From positions 1 to 49,758 of the forward strand of contig JAZQKI010000025.1 in NCBI GenBank assembly GCA_045542075.1: 49,758 nucleotides of DNA, read 5' to 3'. Position numbers and translations under genes: made by a program. Source of the stretch: SVTX01 sp045542075. GTDB lineage: Bacteria; Bacillota; Clostridia; Oscillospirales; CAG-272. The notes beneath the pieces were generated by a model that ran no database searches, was not told where the DNA came from, and saw nothing but the letters and a program-made list of their open reading frames with translations. Position 1 is the stretch's first letter; each line of letters begins with the position of its first letter. Of this stretch, positions 32,051-42,501 are shown in pieces.

Positions 32051-33340
32051 TCAATCGAAATAGTGCGCAAAGACCTCTTTAGCTTCTGCCGTAAGCCTTT
32101 CTATATCAATTGAAGTATATTCACCGTTTTCGTAAAGTATGCGTCCGTCGCACATGGTCATAAGCACGTCGGACTCGCACGCGCTGTAGGTCAGCGCGGA
32201 GTCATAGCTGAACACGGGAATATTGTTTATGGAATTCATATTTACGAGTATTAAGTCCGCACGGTATCCAACCTCTATTCTGCCGCAGTCGCTTCTTCCC
32301 TGTGCCCTTGCGCCGTTTACCGTTGCACATTTTATCATGTCGGTTGCGCAAGTCTCCGCCGCGTTTCGGGTATTGCCCTTGTGTATCAAAGCCGCGTACT
32401 GCATCTCACGAAGCACGCTGAGCTTGTTGTTTGAAGCCACTCCATCCGTTCCGAGAGCCACGTTCACGCCCGCCGTTTTCATTGCGCCGTAACGCATTAT
32501 ACCGCTTCCAAGCTTCAAGTTGCTTACAGGATTATGTGCCACGCTGACACCCTTCTCTGCGAGTATCTCTATGTCGCTGTCCGTCACATATACACAGTGC
32601 GCCGCAGTCACGGGCACGTCAAGTATTCCGGTGCTTGCAAAAAATTCCGTGGGAGTCATACCACGCTGTTGCACGCACTTGTCATGCTCGCTCTGTGTCT
32701 CGGACAGATGGAGCTGAATACCCGTACCAAGGTCCTTTGCCAGCTCACCGACGTATCTGCAGCACTTTTCCACGTTGGAATATTCCGCGTGCACTGACAT
32801 GTCCACCTTTAGTCTTCCCTCGTATGAATTATGCCATTTTTTGTATGCGTCAACTCCCTCGGCGATTCTCGTATCCGTCCTGACATCAAGATCGGGATCG
32901 AAAGAGACTACCGAGCGGGAAATATTAGCCTTTATTCCGCTCTCGCCAACCGCGCGCGCGGTGGAGTCAAGGAAAAAGTACATATCAGAGAAGGAGACTA
33001 CACCGTTCTTTATCATCTCGGCAATAGCCATCATTGAGCCGTAATATACTCGCTCCTCGTTCAGAAGCTCCTCTGCGGGAAGGATCTTTGTGTCAAGCCA
33101 CTCACGGAGCGGCAGATCGTCACCGTAGCCGCGGAAGAGAGTCATCGCGCTGTGACAGTGCGCATTATAAAATGCGGGAGCTAAAAGGTTTCCCTTTCCC
33201 TCAATAATTCTGTCCGCCTGAGCCTGGGGCTCGTCCTTGCCGATATAGGATATTGTCTTGCCGTCTACAAGCAGATTGACCGTGTCGAGTCCGTATCCGT
33301 ACTCGTCGGGCAGGTGCACGTTTCTAAAAAGTATTTTCAT
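32051..33340 (-). CDS. amidohydrolase, MtaD/SsnA-type deaminase
   Basis: A 429-residue metal-dependent amidohydrolase. HCH at 61-63 (YNAHCHSAM), VHAEYSN, LHLSET, AHCVYV and GTDGVASNNKL provide the usual metal and substrate residues. Members deaminate S-adenosylhomocysteine, methylthioadenosine or guanine. The MtaD-like pattern is the closest by eye, but the substrate is not certain. RBS AAAAGGACG. It lies between a nucleoside kinase-like gene and the SpoVB-like gene. Confidence 0.88.
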   Translation of the reverse strand: MKILFRNVHLPDEYGYGLDTVNLLVDGKTISYIGKDEPQAQADRIIEGKGNLLAPAFYNAHCHSAMTLFRGYGDDLPLREWLDTKILPAEELLNEERVYYGSMMAIAEMIKNGVVSFSDMYFFLDSTARAVGESGIKANISRSVVSFDPDLDVRTDTRIAEGVDAYKKWHNSYEGRLKVDMSVHAEYSNVEKCCRYVGELAKDLGTGIQLHLSETQSEHDKCVQQRGMTPTEFFASTGILDVPVTAAHCVYVTDSDIEILAEKGVSVAHNPVSNLKLGSGIMRYGAMKTAGVNVALGTDGVASNNKLSVLREMQYAALIHKGNTRNAAETCATDMIKCATVNGARAQGRSDCGRIEVGYRADLILVNMNSINNIPVFSYDSALTYSACESDVLMTMCDGRILYENGEYTSIDIERLTAEAKEVFAHYFD

Positions 33341-33363
33341 TTTTCGTCCTTTTTTATAAATTA

Positions 33364-34260
33364 TTATACAAATTCGTTGTAAAGTGAAGTCTCGCTGAGA
33401 GTATCTCTTGAAATGCTCTCTATACCTGAAACGGCAGAAAGCATGCCTTCAATCAGCTCGTAATGCTCCGATTCACTCTCAACACGTGGTAATATTTTTT
33501 CAAGATAGGGCTTTAAGATATTAAGCTCGTACCTCTGCGTGGTATCAATTCGCACGTCGCATTTGTGCGCGTGCGGAAATATGTTTGCATCCTCGTTTCT
33601 GCGCACGCTTGCCCATAAATCAAGAGTGAACAGCGGGTCTGCCGCGCGGAAATTACAGTCTCGCACAAGTCTGCGCATAAGTCGGAGAGTTTCCTTTGTC
33701 ACACACACGTCGCCTATCTGTATTCCGCTTTCGGGACAAATATAAATACTTCTTCCGTGCATTTTGTGAAGTATAGCCTCCACCTGCGGATAAAGCAGCT
33801 GTATGCCCTCAAAAAGCAGAACGTCGCCCTCGCCCAGGACTATTTTCTCGCCGACCTCTCTGTCACCCGTCTGGAAATTAAATATAGGCTTTTGCGCTGC
33901 GCCCTTTTGGAAAAGATCTGTGACAAACGAGTAAAACAAATCTGTATCGAACGTATCGGGTGAGTCAAAATCCACGTTCTTGGGATCAATGAAATCGTCC
34001 TTGGAAAACTGATCCTTGAAGAAATCGTCAAGCGAAATGACGTGTAGCTTTATTCCGTGTGACTCATAGTAGCCTATTACCTTTTTTGCGGTGGTAGTCT
34101 TTCCCGAGCACGTGGGTCCGGTGATACCGATTATCTTGACGCTGTTGTCATGGCACACCGTCTCAACTGTCCTGTTGAGTATATCGTCAAATTCCCTGTC
34201 GCATTTTTTCACAAACGCTCCGTCTATCGACGCGTACCCATTTTTGTATTTTATATCCAT
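33364..34260 (-). CDS. uridine kinase-like P-loop protein
   Basis: A 298-residue kinase of the phosphoribulokinase/uridine kinase group. Walker A is GPTCSGKT (48-55) and ISLDDFFKDQF follows as in uridine kinases. LLFEGIQLLYP is the Walker B region. The extra N-terminal 40 residues and the long C-terminal part differ from the canonical Udk, so it may act on another nucleoside. I chose ATG at 34260 with GAGGAGG upstream; a TTG lies one codon earlier. Confidence 0.85.
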   Translation of the reverse strand: MDIKYKNGYASIDGAFVKKCDREFDDILNRTVETVCHDNSVKIIGITGPTCSGKTTTAKKVIGYYESHGIKLHVISLDDFFKDQFSKDDFIDPKNVDFDSPDTFDTDLFYSFVTDLFQKGAAQKPIFNFQTGDREVGEKIVLGEGDVLLFEGIQLLYPQVEAILHKMHGRSIYICPESGIQIGDVCVTKETLRLMRRLVRDCNFRAADPLFTLDLWASVRRNEDANIFPHAHKCDVRIDTTQRYELNILKPYLEKILPRVESESEHYELIEGMLSAVSGIESISRDTLSETSLYNEFV

Positions 34261-34323
34261 CAATAAATCCTCCTCTGCGGAATGCTATAATTATATTATT
34301 CCACAGAATACCCATTGCTACAA

Positions 34324-35817
34324 TCAGACAAGACCGCGTCTTATATAAAATTCCTCTGCGGCAGCGATCTTTTCGTCAATTTTATCGTTTGAGAGATATT
34401 CATAAGGATATTTTGCGTTGAAAAATCTCTCGATAACTCTCTTTTCTCCGTTTGCGGGGGCATAGTCAACAAACTTTGAGACAGCGCCAGCGCCCGCCGC
34501 AAATATGGAATGTACCTCCTCCATCATATAGATGTTGTAAAGTCCCTCCGTGCCCTCAAGGGCAAAGCCTACGTTCTCGTAGTTGCCGACGGTGTTCTTC
34601 TGTCTGTACATATAATAGGGTATGTAGCCCGCAAATTTAGTCTTTATCTGTGAATAGTCCACGCATTTTCCAACGTCGCCGCCGCGCATGGAATATATGT
34701 TGCTATCGTGCTTTAAGGCATCGCATGCCTTCTTTACGCTGAAGGTATGCACAGTGATATTCTCGGGGCGCAGAGGCAGAAGCTTGTCAAATGACGCCGA
34801 GAACGTGGAAAACCTATCTCCCGGAAGTCCCGCGATAATATCGGTATTTATTATCGGTATGCCCGAATTTCTCGCCATATCGTACGCGCGCAAGAACTCC
34901 TCGGTATTATGCGCCCTGCCTATCTTCTTGAGCACGTCGTCATTGAGTATCTGCGGGTTTACGCTGACTCTGTTGACTCCGTATGCCTTGGCGATCCTGA
35001 ACTTTTCGTCTGTCACGGTATCGGGTCTGCCCGCTTCAAGGGTATATTCCTCAAGCTTTGATACGTCGATATTCTCTGACACTGTACTCAAAAGTCTCTC
35101 AAGCTGCACCTCATCAAGTATTGTGGGCGTGCCGCCGCCGATATACACTGTCTTTATGTTAAGACCAAGCTTTTTTATAAGATCAAACGTCTTTACGACT
35201 TCAATATTAAGTCTGTCAAGATACTCGGGGATGGTTGCAAGAAGCTTTGGAGACGTATAAGACACAAATGAGCAGTACGCGCATCTTGTGGGACAAAAAG
35301 GCACGGAGATATATACGCTGCAGTCCTTTTTGTCAGGAGTGCCGATAATTTTTGCTTCATTGAGCGCAACGTCGGTAGCAAGCGCCGCCTTTTTCGGAAT
35401 TACGAAATACTCGCTTGAAAGAGTCTTTTTAACTCTTGTCTTGGGCATTCCGCCCTGAAGCATCTCAGTTGCGACCTTTGAAGGACGCACTCCGATAAGC
35501 ATACCCCACGAAGGACGGTAGCCCAGCAGCTCGCCGCCCGCCTTGATTATAGCTTCGCCTATAGTTATCTTTTTGAGGCGATCAAGCGTGACGCCCTCCT
35601 TATATTCTCCAAATCTTTCGCATTCCGCGCTCTTTCCTTCATTTGAAAGCTTGACGTATACTCTTACACCCGCATCCTCCTCGGTCAGGGTAAGCTCCAG
35701 AGAGGGCTTGTCATCCCTCTCCTGCTCGCTCTCCGAAAAATGCTCTCCGGGGAAAAATATCATGCAAAGCATCTGAACATAATATTGATTTACGTTTCCT
35801 GTGATATGGACCTTCAT
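34324..35817 (-). CDS. hemZ: oxygen-independent coproporphyrinogen dehydrogenase HemZ
   Basis: A 497-residue HemN/HemZ-type radical SAM protein. The cluster cysteines are Cys175, Cys179 and Cys182 in FCPTRCAYCSF. VYIGGGTPTIL, EAGRPDTVT and DIIAGLPGD follow as usual. The N-terminal 170 residues are the HemZ-specific extension. Expected reaction: oxidative decarboxylation of coproporphyrinogen III, though many Clostridial HemZ proteins are not proved. No other heme gene is here. RBS AAAGGA lies rather far from the ATG. Confidence 0.9.
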   Translation of the reverse strand: MKVHITGNVNQYYVQMLCMIFFPGEHFSESEQERDDKPSLELTLTEEDAGVRVYVKLSNEGKSAECERFGEYKEGVTLDRLKKITIGEAIIKAGGELLGYRPSWGMLIGVRPSKVATEMLQGGMPKTRVKKTLSSEYFVIPKKAALATDVALNEAKIIGTPDKKDCSVYISVPFCPTRCAYCSFVSYTSPKLLATIPEYLDRLNIEVVKTFDLIKKLGLNIKTVYIGGGTPTILDEVQLERLLSTVSENIDVSKLEEYTLEAGRPDTVTDEKFRIAKAYGVNRVSVNPQILNDDVLKKIGRAHNTEEFLRAYDMARNSGIPIINTDIIAGLPGDRFSTFSASFDKLLPLRPENITVHTFSVKKACDALKHDSNIYSMRGGDVGKCVDYSQIKTKFAGYIPYYMYRQKNTVGNYENVGFALEGTEGLYNIYMMEEVHSIFAAGAGAVSKFVDYAPANGEKRVIERFFNAKYPYEYLSNDKIDEKIAAAEEFYIRRGLV

Positions 35818-35848
35818 GATAAAGTAAAATTCCTTTCTTTTGGACAGT

Positions 35849-36310
35849 TTAGTTTGCTTTTTTCTTCAAGACCTCACTGTCCATAACGATTGTAACGGGT
35901 CCGTTATTTGTGAGCGACACCCTCATGTGCGCTCCGAACACTCCGCTTCCCACGTGTCTTAGTTCCTTTGCCATAAGGAATTTGAAGTATTCATAAAGTC
36001 TGTTTGCCTCGTCGGGAGGCGCAGACTCCATATAGTCGGGGCGATTTCCGTGCCTGTAATTTGCCATAAGCGTGAACTGCGATATTACAAGCGCCTCTCC
36101 GTCTATATCCTTGACGGACAGATTCATTTTGTCATTTTTGTCGGTGAAAATGCGCAGATTGCATATTTTTCTCGCGAGCAGGTCGGCATCCGTCTCCGTG
36201 TCACCCTTGGCAACGCCGAGAAGTATCATAAGACCTTCCCCGCACTGACCTGTGACTACTCCGTCAACCTCGACTCTCGCGTCTGTCACTCTTTGAATTA
36301 CCGCTTTCAT
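35849..36310 (-). CDS. dtd: D-aminoacyl-tRNA deacylase
   Basis: A 153-residue Dtd that frees tRNA from mischarged D-amino acids or glycine. SQFTLMANYRHGNRPDYMESA and LTNNGPVTI are the catalytic signature motifs. It is cotranscribed behind rel with 29 nt between; the rel-dtd pair is widespread in Firmicutes. RBS GGCAGGAAG. Confidence 0.96.
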   Translation of the reverse strand: MKAVIQRVTDARVEVDGVVTGQCGEGLMILLGVAKGDTETDADLLARKICNLRIFTDKNDKMNLSVKDIDGEALVISQFTLMANYRHGNRPDYMESAPPDEANRLYEYFKFLMAKELRHVGSGVFGAHMRVSLTNNGPVTIVMDSEVLKKKAN

Positions 36311-36339
36311 TTTGTCTTCCTGCCAATATTTAAGTTTTA

Positions 36340-38562
36340 TCAGGTATATCCGCGGGCAACGCTATCCACACCGTCAAGTCCGCGAAGTCTGGACACGATA
36401 GAATTATAGTGCTCAATATTCTTACAGCTTATCTTGAGGTTTATTATACATCTGCCGCCATTTCTCTTTTGAGAGTTGACGTGGAGTATAGCGACCTTCA
36501 TATCCGCAAGCGCCACGGCAATATCCGCAAGCATACCCACTCTGTCCTCTGTAAAGAGCTGCAGGTGAGCTTCATAAACGTTCTTTGCGGAGCTTGTCAC
36601 CTCGGGCTCTTCCCAATAGGCTTCCTTCCATCTGTCCTTGTTATCCGCATTCTTCTGTCCCTCGATAACGTTGGGACAGTCCTTTTTGTGTATGGATATT
36701 CCGTAGCCCTTGGTCACAAATCCCACGACCTCGTCACCCGGGAGCGGGTTGCAGCATTTTGCGAACTTCACCTGACATCCGTATTCTCCGTCGACGACGA
36801 TGCCGCTGTTTGACTTAAGATGCTTGGGCTTGGAGACCGTCCTTACTACGTCTATTTCTTCCTGTACGGGCTCGGACTCGGGCTCAATATATTTGGATAC
36901 CTCGTCCTTGAGCTTTGCGGAGAATTTATGCATAGAAACTCCGCTGTATCCCAACGCGTTGTACAGATCATCCGCCGACATAAAGCCAAGCTTTTGTGCA
37001 ACAGCGGTCATGCAATCAAGCTTCTTTTGCTCGGAAAGTCTTACGGGGAACTTTTTGAACTCCGCATCAGCAACTCCGCGTCCGACCAAAATATTCTCTG
37101 CCTTAGTCTCTTTCTTAAACCACTGTCTTATCTTGGATCTTGCCTCGCTGGTCTTGACTATATTTATCCAGTCACGTCCCGGGCCTCTCATAGTCGAGGA
37201 TGTGATTATCTCAATTATCTCTCCGTTGTGTACCACTCTGTCGATAGGAACTATAGCTCCGTTTATCTTCGCTCCCATCATTCTGTTTCCTACCGCGGAA
37301 TGTATTGCGTACGCAAAGTCAATGACCGTTGCCCCCTGCGGCAGCGAGATAACGTCTCCCTTGGGGGTGAAAACAAACACCTCGTCATGGAATATATCCG
37401 TTTTGAGCGCGTTCATAAACTCGTCGGGGTCACGGGTTTCATCCTCTGCCTCGATAAGTCTGGATATCCACTCAAGCTTCTTGTCCATATCCTCCTTTGA
37501 GGATGCGCCCGACTTGTATTTCCAATGCGCCGCCACACCGTATTCTGCTATGTGGTGCATCTCGTGAGTTCTGATCTGTACCTCAAACGGAATTCCGTCG
37601 CGTCCTATGACCGTGGTATGAAGTGAACGGTACATATTGGGCTTTGGCGTTGAGATATAATCCTTAAATCTGCCGGGTATGGAATTGAACATCTCGTGGA
37701 TTATACCGAGAGACGCATAGCACTCAAGCTCGGTATCAACTATTATTCTCAGAGCGTAAAAGTCATATATCTCGTCAAAGCTCTTGTTCTGGTTATACAT
37801 CTTTTTGTAGATGCTGTACGGAGTCTTTATTCTGCCCTCAAGCATGAAATGAATACCGTTTTCGGTGAGCTTTTCGGATATCGAGCTTCTTATGTTCTCT
37901 ATAAAGTCAAGGCTTGCTCCGTATCGGCTCTCCATATGCTCCATTACCTCGGCATATCCTATGGGATCAAGATAACGGAGTCCAAGATTTTCAAGCTCCT
38001 GCTTTATCTTCTGGATACCGAGTCTGTGAGCCAGGGGCGCATACACCTGCATAGTCTCAAGCGCGGTAAGTCTGCGCTTTTCCTCTTTTTTCGCGTCAAG
38101 CGTGCGCATATTGTGCAAACGGTCGCAGAGCTTGATAAATATTACTCTTACGTCCTTGGACATAGCGAGAAGCATCTTTCGAAGGTTTTCGATATGCTCC
38201 TCCTCCTTGTCGTCAAGATCAAGAGCGACGAGCTTGGTAAGGCCGTCAACAAGGATCGCTACATCCTTGCCAAAAAGCTTTTCTATTTCCTTGAGGTCAG
38301 TTTTTTCCGAGCAGTCCTCCACAGTATCGTGAAGCAGCGCCGCACATATTGAGTCGGTGTCAAGCCCCAGGCTTGCAACTATTTCCGCAACCGTTACGGG
38401 ATGCGAAATATAAGGCTCTCCGCTCGCTCTGAACTGTCCCTCGTGCAAGGCATTTGCGTAATCAAATGCCCTTTGTATTTTTTCCGTATCGTATTTTTTG
38501 CCCGTTGCTTCAAGCATTTCAAGCAACGCGGTTATGTTTATATGAGGCGTGGTCTCTATCAT
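36340..38562 (-). CDS. rel: bifunctional (p)ppGpp synthetase/hydrolase Rel
   Basis: A 740-residue RelA/SpoT homologue. Order: HD hydrolase domain (about 30-180; His78-Asp79 in LLHDTVED intact, so hydrolysis is expected), synthetase domain (about 230-350), TGS (about 390-450; FVFTPKGDVISLP), zinc-finger-like/helical region with CCNPLPGDEV, and C-terminal ACT (about 665-740). It makes and degrades (p)ppGpp in the stringent response. RBS GGGAGGGGC. Order recJ > rel > dtd is classical. Confidence 0.96.
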   Translation of the reverse strand: MIETTPHINITALLEMLEATGKKYDTEKIQRAFDYANALHEGQFRASGEPYISHPVTVAEIVASLGLDTDSICAALLHDTVEDCSEKTDLKEIEKLFGKDVAILVDGLTKLVALDLDDKEEEHIENLRKMLLAMSKDVRVIFIKLCDRLHNMRTLDAKKEEKRRLTALETMQVYAPLAHRLGIQKIKQELENLGLRYLDPIGYAEVMEHMESRYGASLDFIENIRSSISEKLTENGIHFMLEGRIKTPYSIYKKMYNQNKSFDEIYDFYALRIIVDTELECYASLGIIHEMFNSIPGRFKDYISTPKPNMYRSLHTTVIGRDGIPFEVQIRTHEMHHIAEYGVAAHWKYKSGASSKEDMDKKLEWISRLIEAEDETRDPDEFMNALKTDIFHDEVFVFTPKGDVISLPQGATVIDFAYAIHSAVGNRMMGAKINGAIVPIDRVVHNGEIIEIITSSTMRGPGRDWINIVKTSEARSKIRQWFKKETKAENILVGRGVADAEFKKFPVRLSEQKKLDCMTAVAQKLGFMSADDLYNALGYSGVSMHKFSAKLKDEVSKYIEPESEPVQEEIDVVRTVSKPKHLKSNSGIVVDGEYGCQVKFAKCCNPLPGDEVVGFVTKGYGISIHKKDCPNVIEGQKNADNKDRWKEAYWEEPEVTSSAKNVYEAHLQLFTEDRVGMLADIAVALADMKVAILHVNSQKRNGGRCIINLKISCKNIEHYNSIVSRLRGLDGVDSVARGYT

Positions 38563-38597
38563 TTTGCCCCTCCCATGTAAAATTCAGGGGCAATATT

Positions 38598-40796
38598 TCA
38601 CCCCTTACAGTTAGCTACAAGCATTTTGAAGGTCCGCGAGCTCTCAATGCTTGTTTTCTGAGCGTTTTCACAAATTTGAATTTCAAATATTTCTCCTGAT
38701 ATTTCGGTCACGCTCACGACCTTGATATCTGCCAGTACGTCAAGAATAAATCTCAGCTTTACATAGTTTATTCCCGTATCTATACACGTGTCAACACGGG
38801 ACTTAAGCGTTCTGTATGAGAACACAGAATGTCCAAGCCCTATTTCATAACGCAAAAACCTGTATACCGCCGCGATCTCGTCTCTTGTGGGAACAATATT
38901 CTCACTAAGGGAAAATTCCTCCCCACCCGATATTTTTGTATATTTATCCTTCTCTATGATCCTTTGACTCTCAAATCTTTCGGACATTCTTATATCCTGA
39001 AGGATAAACTGAAGCGACTTTACTCCGCGGAACTCGTTTATGCCGAGTCGGCACAAAATATCCACCTTCTCGCCGCGCAAAAAATCAAGCTTTGAGGCTG
39101 AAACGCCAAAATACACCGCGCTTATCTTACTTCCCTCGCCCATAAAGAATATCTTACTGTGATTTCCCGCGCCGAGAGATATAATTTTGTCTATCTCAAG
39201 ATCGCGCACCAGAAACAGAGGAGCTGGGTTTGAAATGCCAAACGGCTCAAGCATATCTATCTGCTGAACAAGAGACATGTCAACCTCCGAGGGAGCTATC
39301 TCACAATCCGCCTCATATCTGATCTTTATATCCTCATCGTTAAGGCACTGTGCGGCATACTCGTTTATTTTTCTTCTGAACATGTCCACGTTTCCGCGTC
39401 TTACCGAAAGTCCCGCGGCAAGCTCGTGTCCGCCGAACTTTTCAAGAATATCCTCACAGTGACTGAGCGCTCCGACAAGGTTAAGTCCCTTGATGCTTCT
39501 TCCCGAGCCCTTGCCTATATCGTCATCACTTGGAAATCCGCGTGTTGCGCCCTCGTAAGAGATAAGTATAGACGGAAGCCCGTACTTTTCGGTTATTCTC
39601 GACGAAACTATACCGATTATTCCCTGCTGCCAGGAGTCGTCATCAAGAATAATGACTCTGTCACGTTCAAAGTCGTGAGTCTGCTCTATCATTTTATATG
39701 CCTGCTCCGCTATTCTGTTCTCCTCTACCTGACGGCAATGATTTATCTCGCAAAGCTCCTTCGCCTTATCAAGAGCCTTACTGTAATCCTCGCACAACAG
39801 AAGCTCGACCGCCTTTTCAGCGGAGCTGATTCGCCCTGCCGCATTGATCCTTGGAGCTAAGGTAAAACCGATAAAGCCGGTATTTACCTTTCTCTTTTTA
39901 GGCTTTTGCGCATTTCCCACTGCGGGGTGAGAATTTGAATCACTTGAACTCGCCGTCTCAATAAGAGCGGCAAGTCCGCATCTGTCGGTCACGGATATTT
40001 TCTTAATACCCATGTCCACTATAAATCTGTTTTCATCGCAAACGGGCATAACGTCCGCTACCGTGCCTATCGCAACGAGGTCAACGTATTCCTCGCATAT
40101 ATTTTGCCAGCATTCAACAGCCGAAAGCTCGGGGTGTAAATACTGCTCAAACGCACAGACCAGCTTAAACACAACACCAACTCCCGCAAGCTCCTTGAAT
40201 GGGTACTCGCAGTCAGGTCTGTGGGGATTTACCACTGCTGTGGCACACGGGATCGTTGCGTGACACTCGTGGTGGTCCGTAACGACTGTGTCTATTCCAA
40301 GCTCCTTTGCGTATTCAACCTCGCTGTTTGCGGTAATTCCCGTATCGACCGTAATAATAAGGCTGGTTCCACGTTCACAAAGCTTGTCTATTCCAAGCCT
40401 TGACACTCCGTATCCCTCCTTATTTCTTGAGGGAATATAGTAATCTATTTTTGCGCCCTGCGCCTTGAAATAAAGGTATGCAAGGCTTACCGAGGTTACG
40501 CCGTCAACGTCATAATCTCCGTAAACGGTTATGCGCTCGCCCGCCTCTATAGCCTTCGCTATTCTATCTACGGCAGGGCGCATATCCTTCATATAAAAGG
40601 GGTTATGCAAGCTTTTAATGTCCGTATATATGAAGCCCTTTGCCTCCTCGGACGACGTATATCCTCGTGTGTATATCAGCTTTGCGGTTATGGGAGAGAT
40701 TTCAAGCTCCGCAGCCAAGCGCAAAACAGCCTCTCTTGACTCCGCGCTCTCCACATAGCGCAATGACCATATCTTTTCTTTATCCGTGTAATTCAT
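38598..40796 (-). CDS. recJ: single-stranded-DNA-specific exonuclease RecJ
   Basis: A 732-residue 5'-3' exonuclease of the DHH family. DYDVDG (94-99) and the DHH triad (174-176, VTDHHEC) are present, followed by the DHHA1 domain with GHELAAGLSV and an OB-fold. It acts in recombination and mismatch repair. The C-terminal 150 residues are longer than the E. coli form, as usual in Gram-positives. RBS TTGGAGTAG. It lies upstream of rel and downstream of the FAD protein. Confidence 0.95.
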   Translation of the reverse strand: MNYTDKEKIWSLRYVESAESREAVLRLAAELEISPITAKLIYTRGYTSSEEAKGFIYTDIKSLHNPFYMKDMRPAVDRIAKAIEAGERITVYGDYDVDGVTSVSLAYLYFKAQGAKIDYYIPSRNKEGYGVSRLGIDKLCERGTSLIITVDTGITANSEVEYAKELGIDTVVTDHHECHATIPCATAVVNPHRPDCEYPFKELAGVGVVFKLVCAFEQYLHPELSAVECWQNICEEYVDLVAIGTVADVMPVCDENRFIVDMGIKKISVTDRCGLAALIETASSSDSNSHPAVGNAQKPKKRKVNTGFIGFTLAPRINAAGRISSAEKAVELLLCEDYSKALDKAKELCEINHCRQVEENRIAEQAYKMIEQTHDFERDRVIILDDDSWQQGIIGIVSSRITEKYGLPSILISYEGATRGFPSDDDIGKGSGRSIKGLNLVGALSHCEDILEKFGGHELAAGLSVRRGNVDMFRRKINEYAAQCLNDEDIKIRYEADCEIAPSEVDMSLVQQIDMLEPFGISNPAPLFLVRDLEIDKIISLGAGNHSKIFFMGEGSKISAVYFGVSASKLDFLRGEKVDILCRLGINEFRGVKSLQFILQDIRMSERFESQRIIEKDKYTKISGGEEFSLSENIVPTRDEIAAVYRFLRYEIGLGHSVFSYRTLKSRVDTCIDTGINYVKLRFILDVLADIKVVSVTEISGEIFEIQICENAQKTSIESSRTFKMLVANCKG

Positions 40797-40881
40797 TTCT
40801 ACTCCAAAAGCTAAAACGTATCAAAGCATGTATCCATCGGCATACATACCCGACATGAGCTTCGTAAATCATCCTGTACTC

Positions 40882-42501
40882 TTATATTTTCTTGTATTTT
40901 TTTATTATAGCAAGAGCTGTCTTTATTCCGTCAACCGCGGCGCTTGTAATTCCTCCCGCGTAGCCAGCTCCCTCTCCGCAGGGGTAAATTTTTTCGTGTC
41001 CTATGGCACTCATGTTCTCTGTCCTTAATATTCGGACGGGGGCTGATGTCCTTGTCTCCGCACCCGTAAGTATCGCGCTTTCATCCGCAAAGCCGCAAAA
41101 TCTTCTGTCAAAGGACTGTATTCCGTATCTTAAATGCCGAGTCACAAATTCGGGTAACACGTCACCCATATCCGCAACGGTACATTTACCGCCCATATAG
41201 GTTGGTGTGACCTTCGAGGGCATACTGCCACGCGCACCCGAAAGAAAATCCCCTACCGTTTGTATAGGGGCATTGTAATTTCTTCCGCCCGCAATATATG
41301 CCGCTCTCTCTATTTTTCTCTGAAATTCTATCGCTCCGAGTGCTAAGCTTCCGTCCACCGCCTCAAAATCATCGGGGCGAACAGATACCGCTATCGCGGA
41401 GTTTGAGTTTATACCGTCACGCGCGTATTTGCTCATACCGTTAACCACTACAGTCTCAAGCTCGGACGCCGCGCCCACGACCTCGCCTCCCGGACACATG
41501 CAGAAGGTATATACACCTCTCTCGCTTTTCGTGTCAGATAAAGCATATTCAGCCGCGCCGAGCGCGGGATGTCCCGCAAAGTCGCCGTAAAGCATATTCT
41601 CTATATCCTCTCGGAGATGCTCGATCCTTACTCCTACCGAGATTGGCTTTGGCGATATCGCAAAACCGCCCTCAATGAGCATTTTATAGGTATCTCGAGC
41701 GCTGTGTCCGAGAGCCAGGACTACGTCGCCGCAAACGAACTCGCCCTTGGTCGTAGCCACCCTTATATTGCCGTTTGGGAGCTCCTCAATACCGTTCATT
41801 CTGCAACGGTATATTACCTCTCCACCGAGCTGCGCAATATACTCCAGGATATTGTCAACGACAACGCGCAAAATATCCGTTCCTATATGCGGCTTCGCCT
41901 TGAGCGTTATATCCTCAGGCGCGCCGAATTTCTTGAAGGTGTCAAGCACGTACGCGCACTTTTCGTCATTTATTCTTGTGAGCAGCTTTCCGTCCGAAAA
42001 TGTTCCCGCGCCACCCGCGCCAAACTGAATATTCGAGTCTGTGTCAAGCTTGCCGTCAGAATAAAATCTATCCACTGCCAAAGCTCTGTCAGATACACGA
42101 TCTCCTCGGTCAATAATTATTGGACGGTATCCCTGCTCTGCCAGAACAAGCGCGCAAAACATACCCGCAGGTCCCATTCCCACTACCATGGGACGCATGG
42201 ACATTTCCCCGTCTCCGTATTCAAACTCAATTTCAGAATTGCGGATTTTTCGGGCTCCGAGTCTGTCAAAAACCCTTTGGGGAATTTTTTTGCCGGCAGA
42301 CGCCGTCACGGCTACGGAATACACGAGGCGCACGTCCTGTCGCTTTCTCGCGTCAACCGATTTTTTGAATATATTCAGTTCGTAATCCCGATTTGGAACA
42401 CCAAGCTTATCAAGCTTTTTCTGGACTATACTCAACGCCTCAGTCTCGCCGCCATCGGGCGAGACTGAGACAGCGTCAATTAAATATTTATCTTTATTCA
42501 T
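40882..42501 (-). CDS. FAD-dependent oxidoreductase, COG2509 type
   Basis: A 539-residue flavoprotein. The dinucleotide-binding motif is VVGMGPAGMF (108-113 = GMGPAG). NIQFGAGGAGTFSDGKL and GHSARDTYKML are typical of the COG2509 group of uncharacterised FAD dehydrogenases. The N-terminal 100 residues form the family-specific domain. The substrate is unknown. The start overlaps the cdaR stop as TAATG, so it belongs to the cdaA-cdaR operon. Confidence 0.85.
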   Translation of the reverse strand: MNKDKYLIDAVSVSPDGGETEALSIVQKKLDKLGVPNRDYELNIFKKSVDARKRQDVRLVYSVAVTASAGKKIPQRVFDRLGARKIRNSEIEFEYGDGEMSMRPMVVGMGPAGMFCALVLAEQGYRPIIIDRGDRVSDRALAVDRFYSDGKLDTDSNIQFGAGGAGTFSDGKLLTRINDEKCAYVLDTFKKFGAPEDITLKAKPHIGTDILRVVVDNILEYIAQLGGEVIYRCRMNGIEELPNGNIRVATTKGEFVCGDVVLALGHSARDTYKMLIEGGFAISPKPISVGVRIEHLREDIENMLYGDFAGHPALGAAEYALSDTKSERGVYTFCMCPGGEVVGAASELETVVVNGMSKYARDGINSNSAIAVSVRPDDFEAVDGSLALGAIEFQRKIERAAYIAGGRNYNAPIQTVGDFLSGARGSMPSKVTPTYMGGKCTVADMGDVLPEFVTRHLRYGIQSFDRRFCGFADESAILTGAETRTSAPVRILRTENMSAIGHEKIYPCGEGAGYAGGITSAAVDGIKTALAIIKKYKKI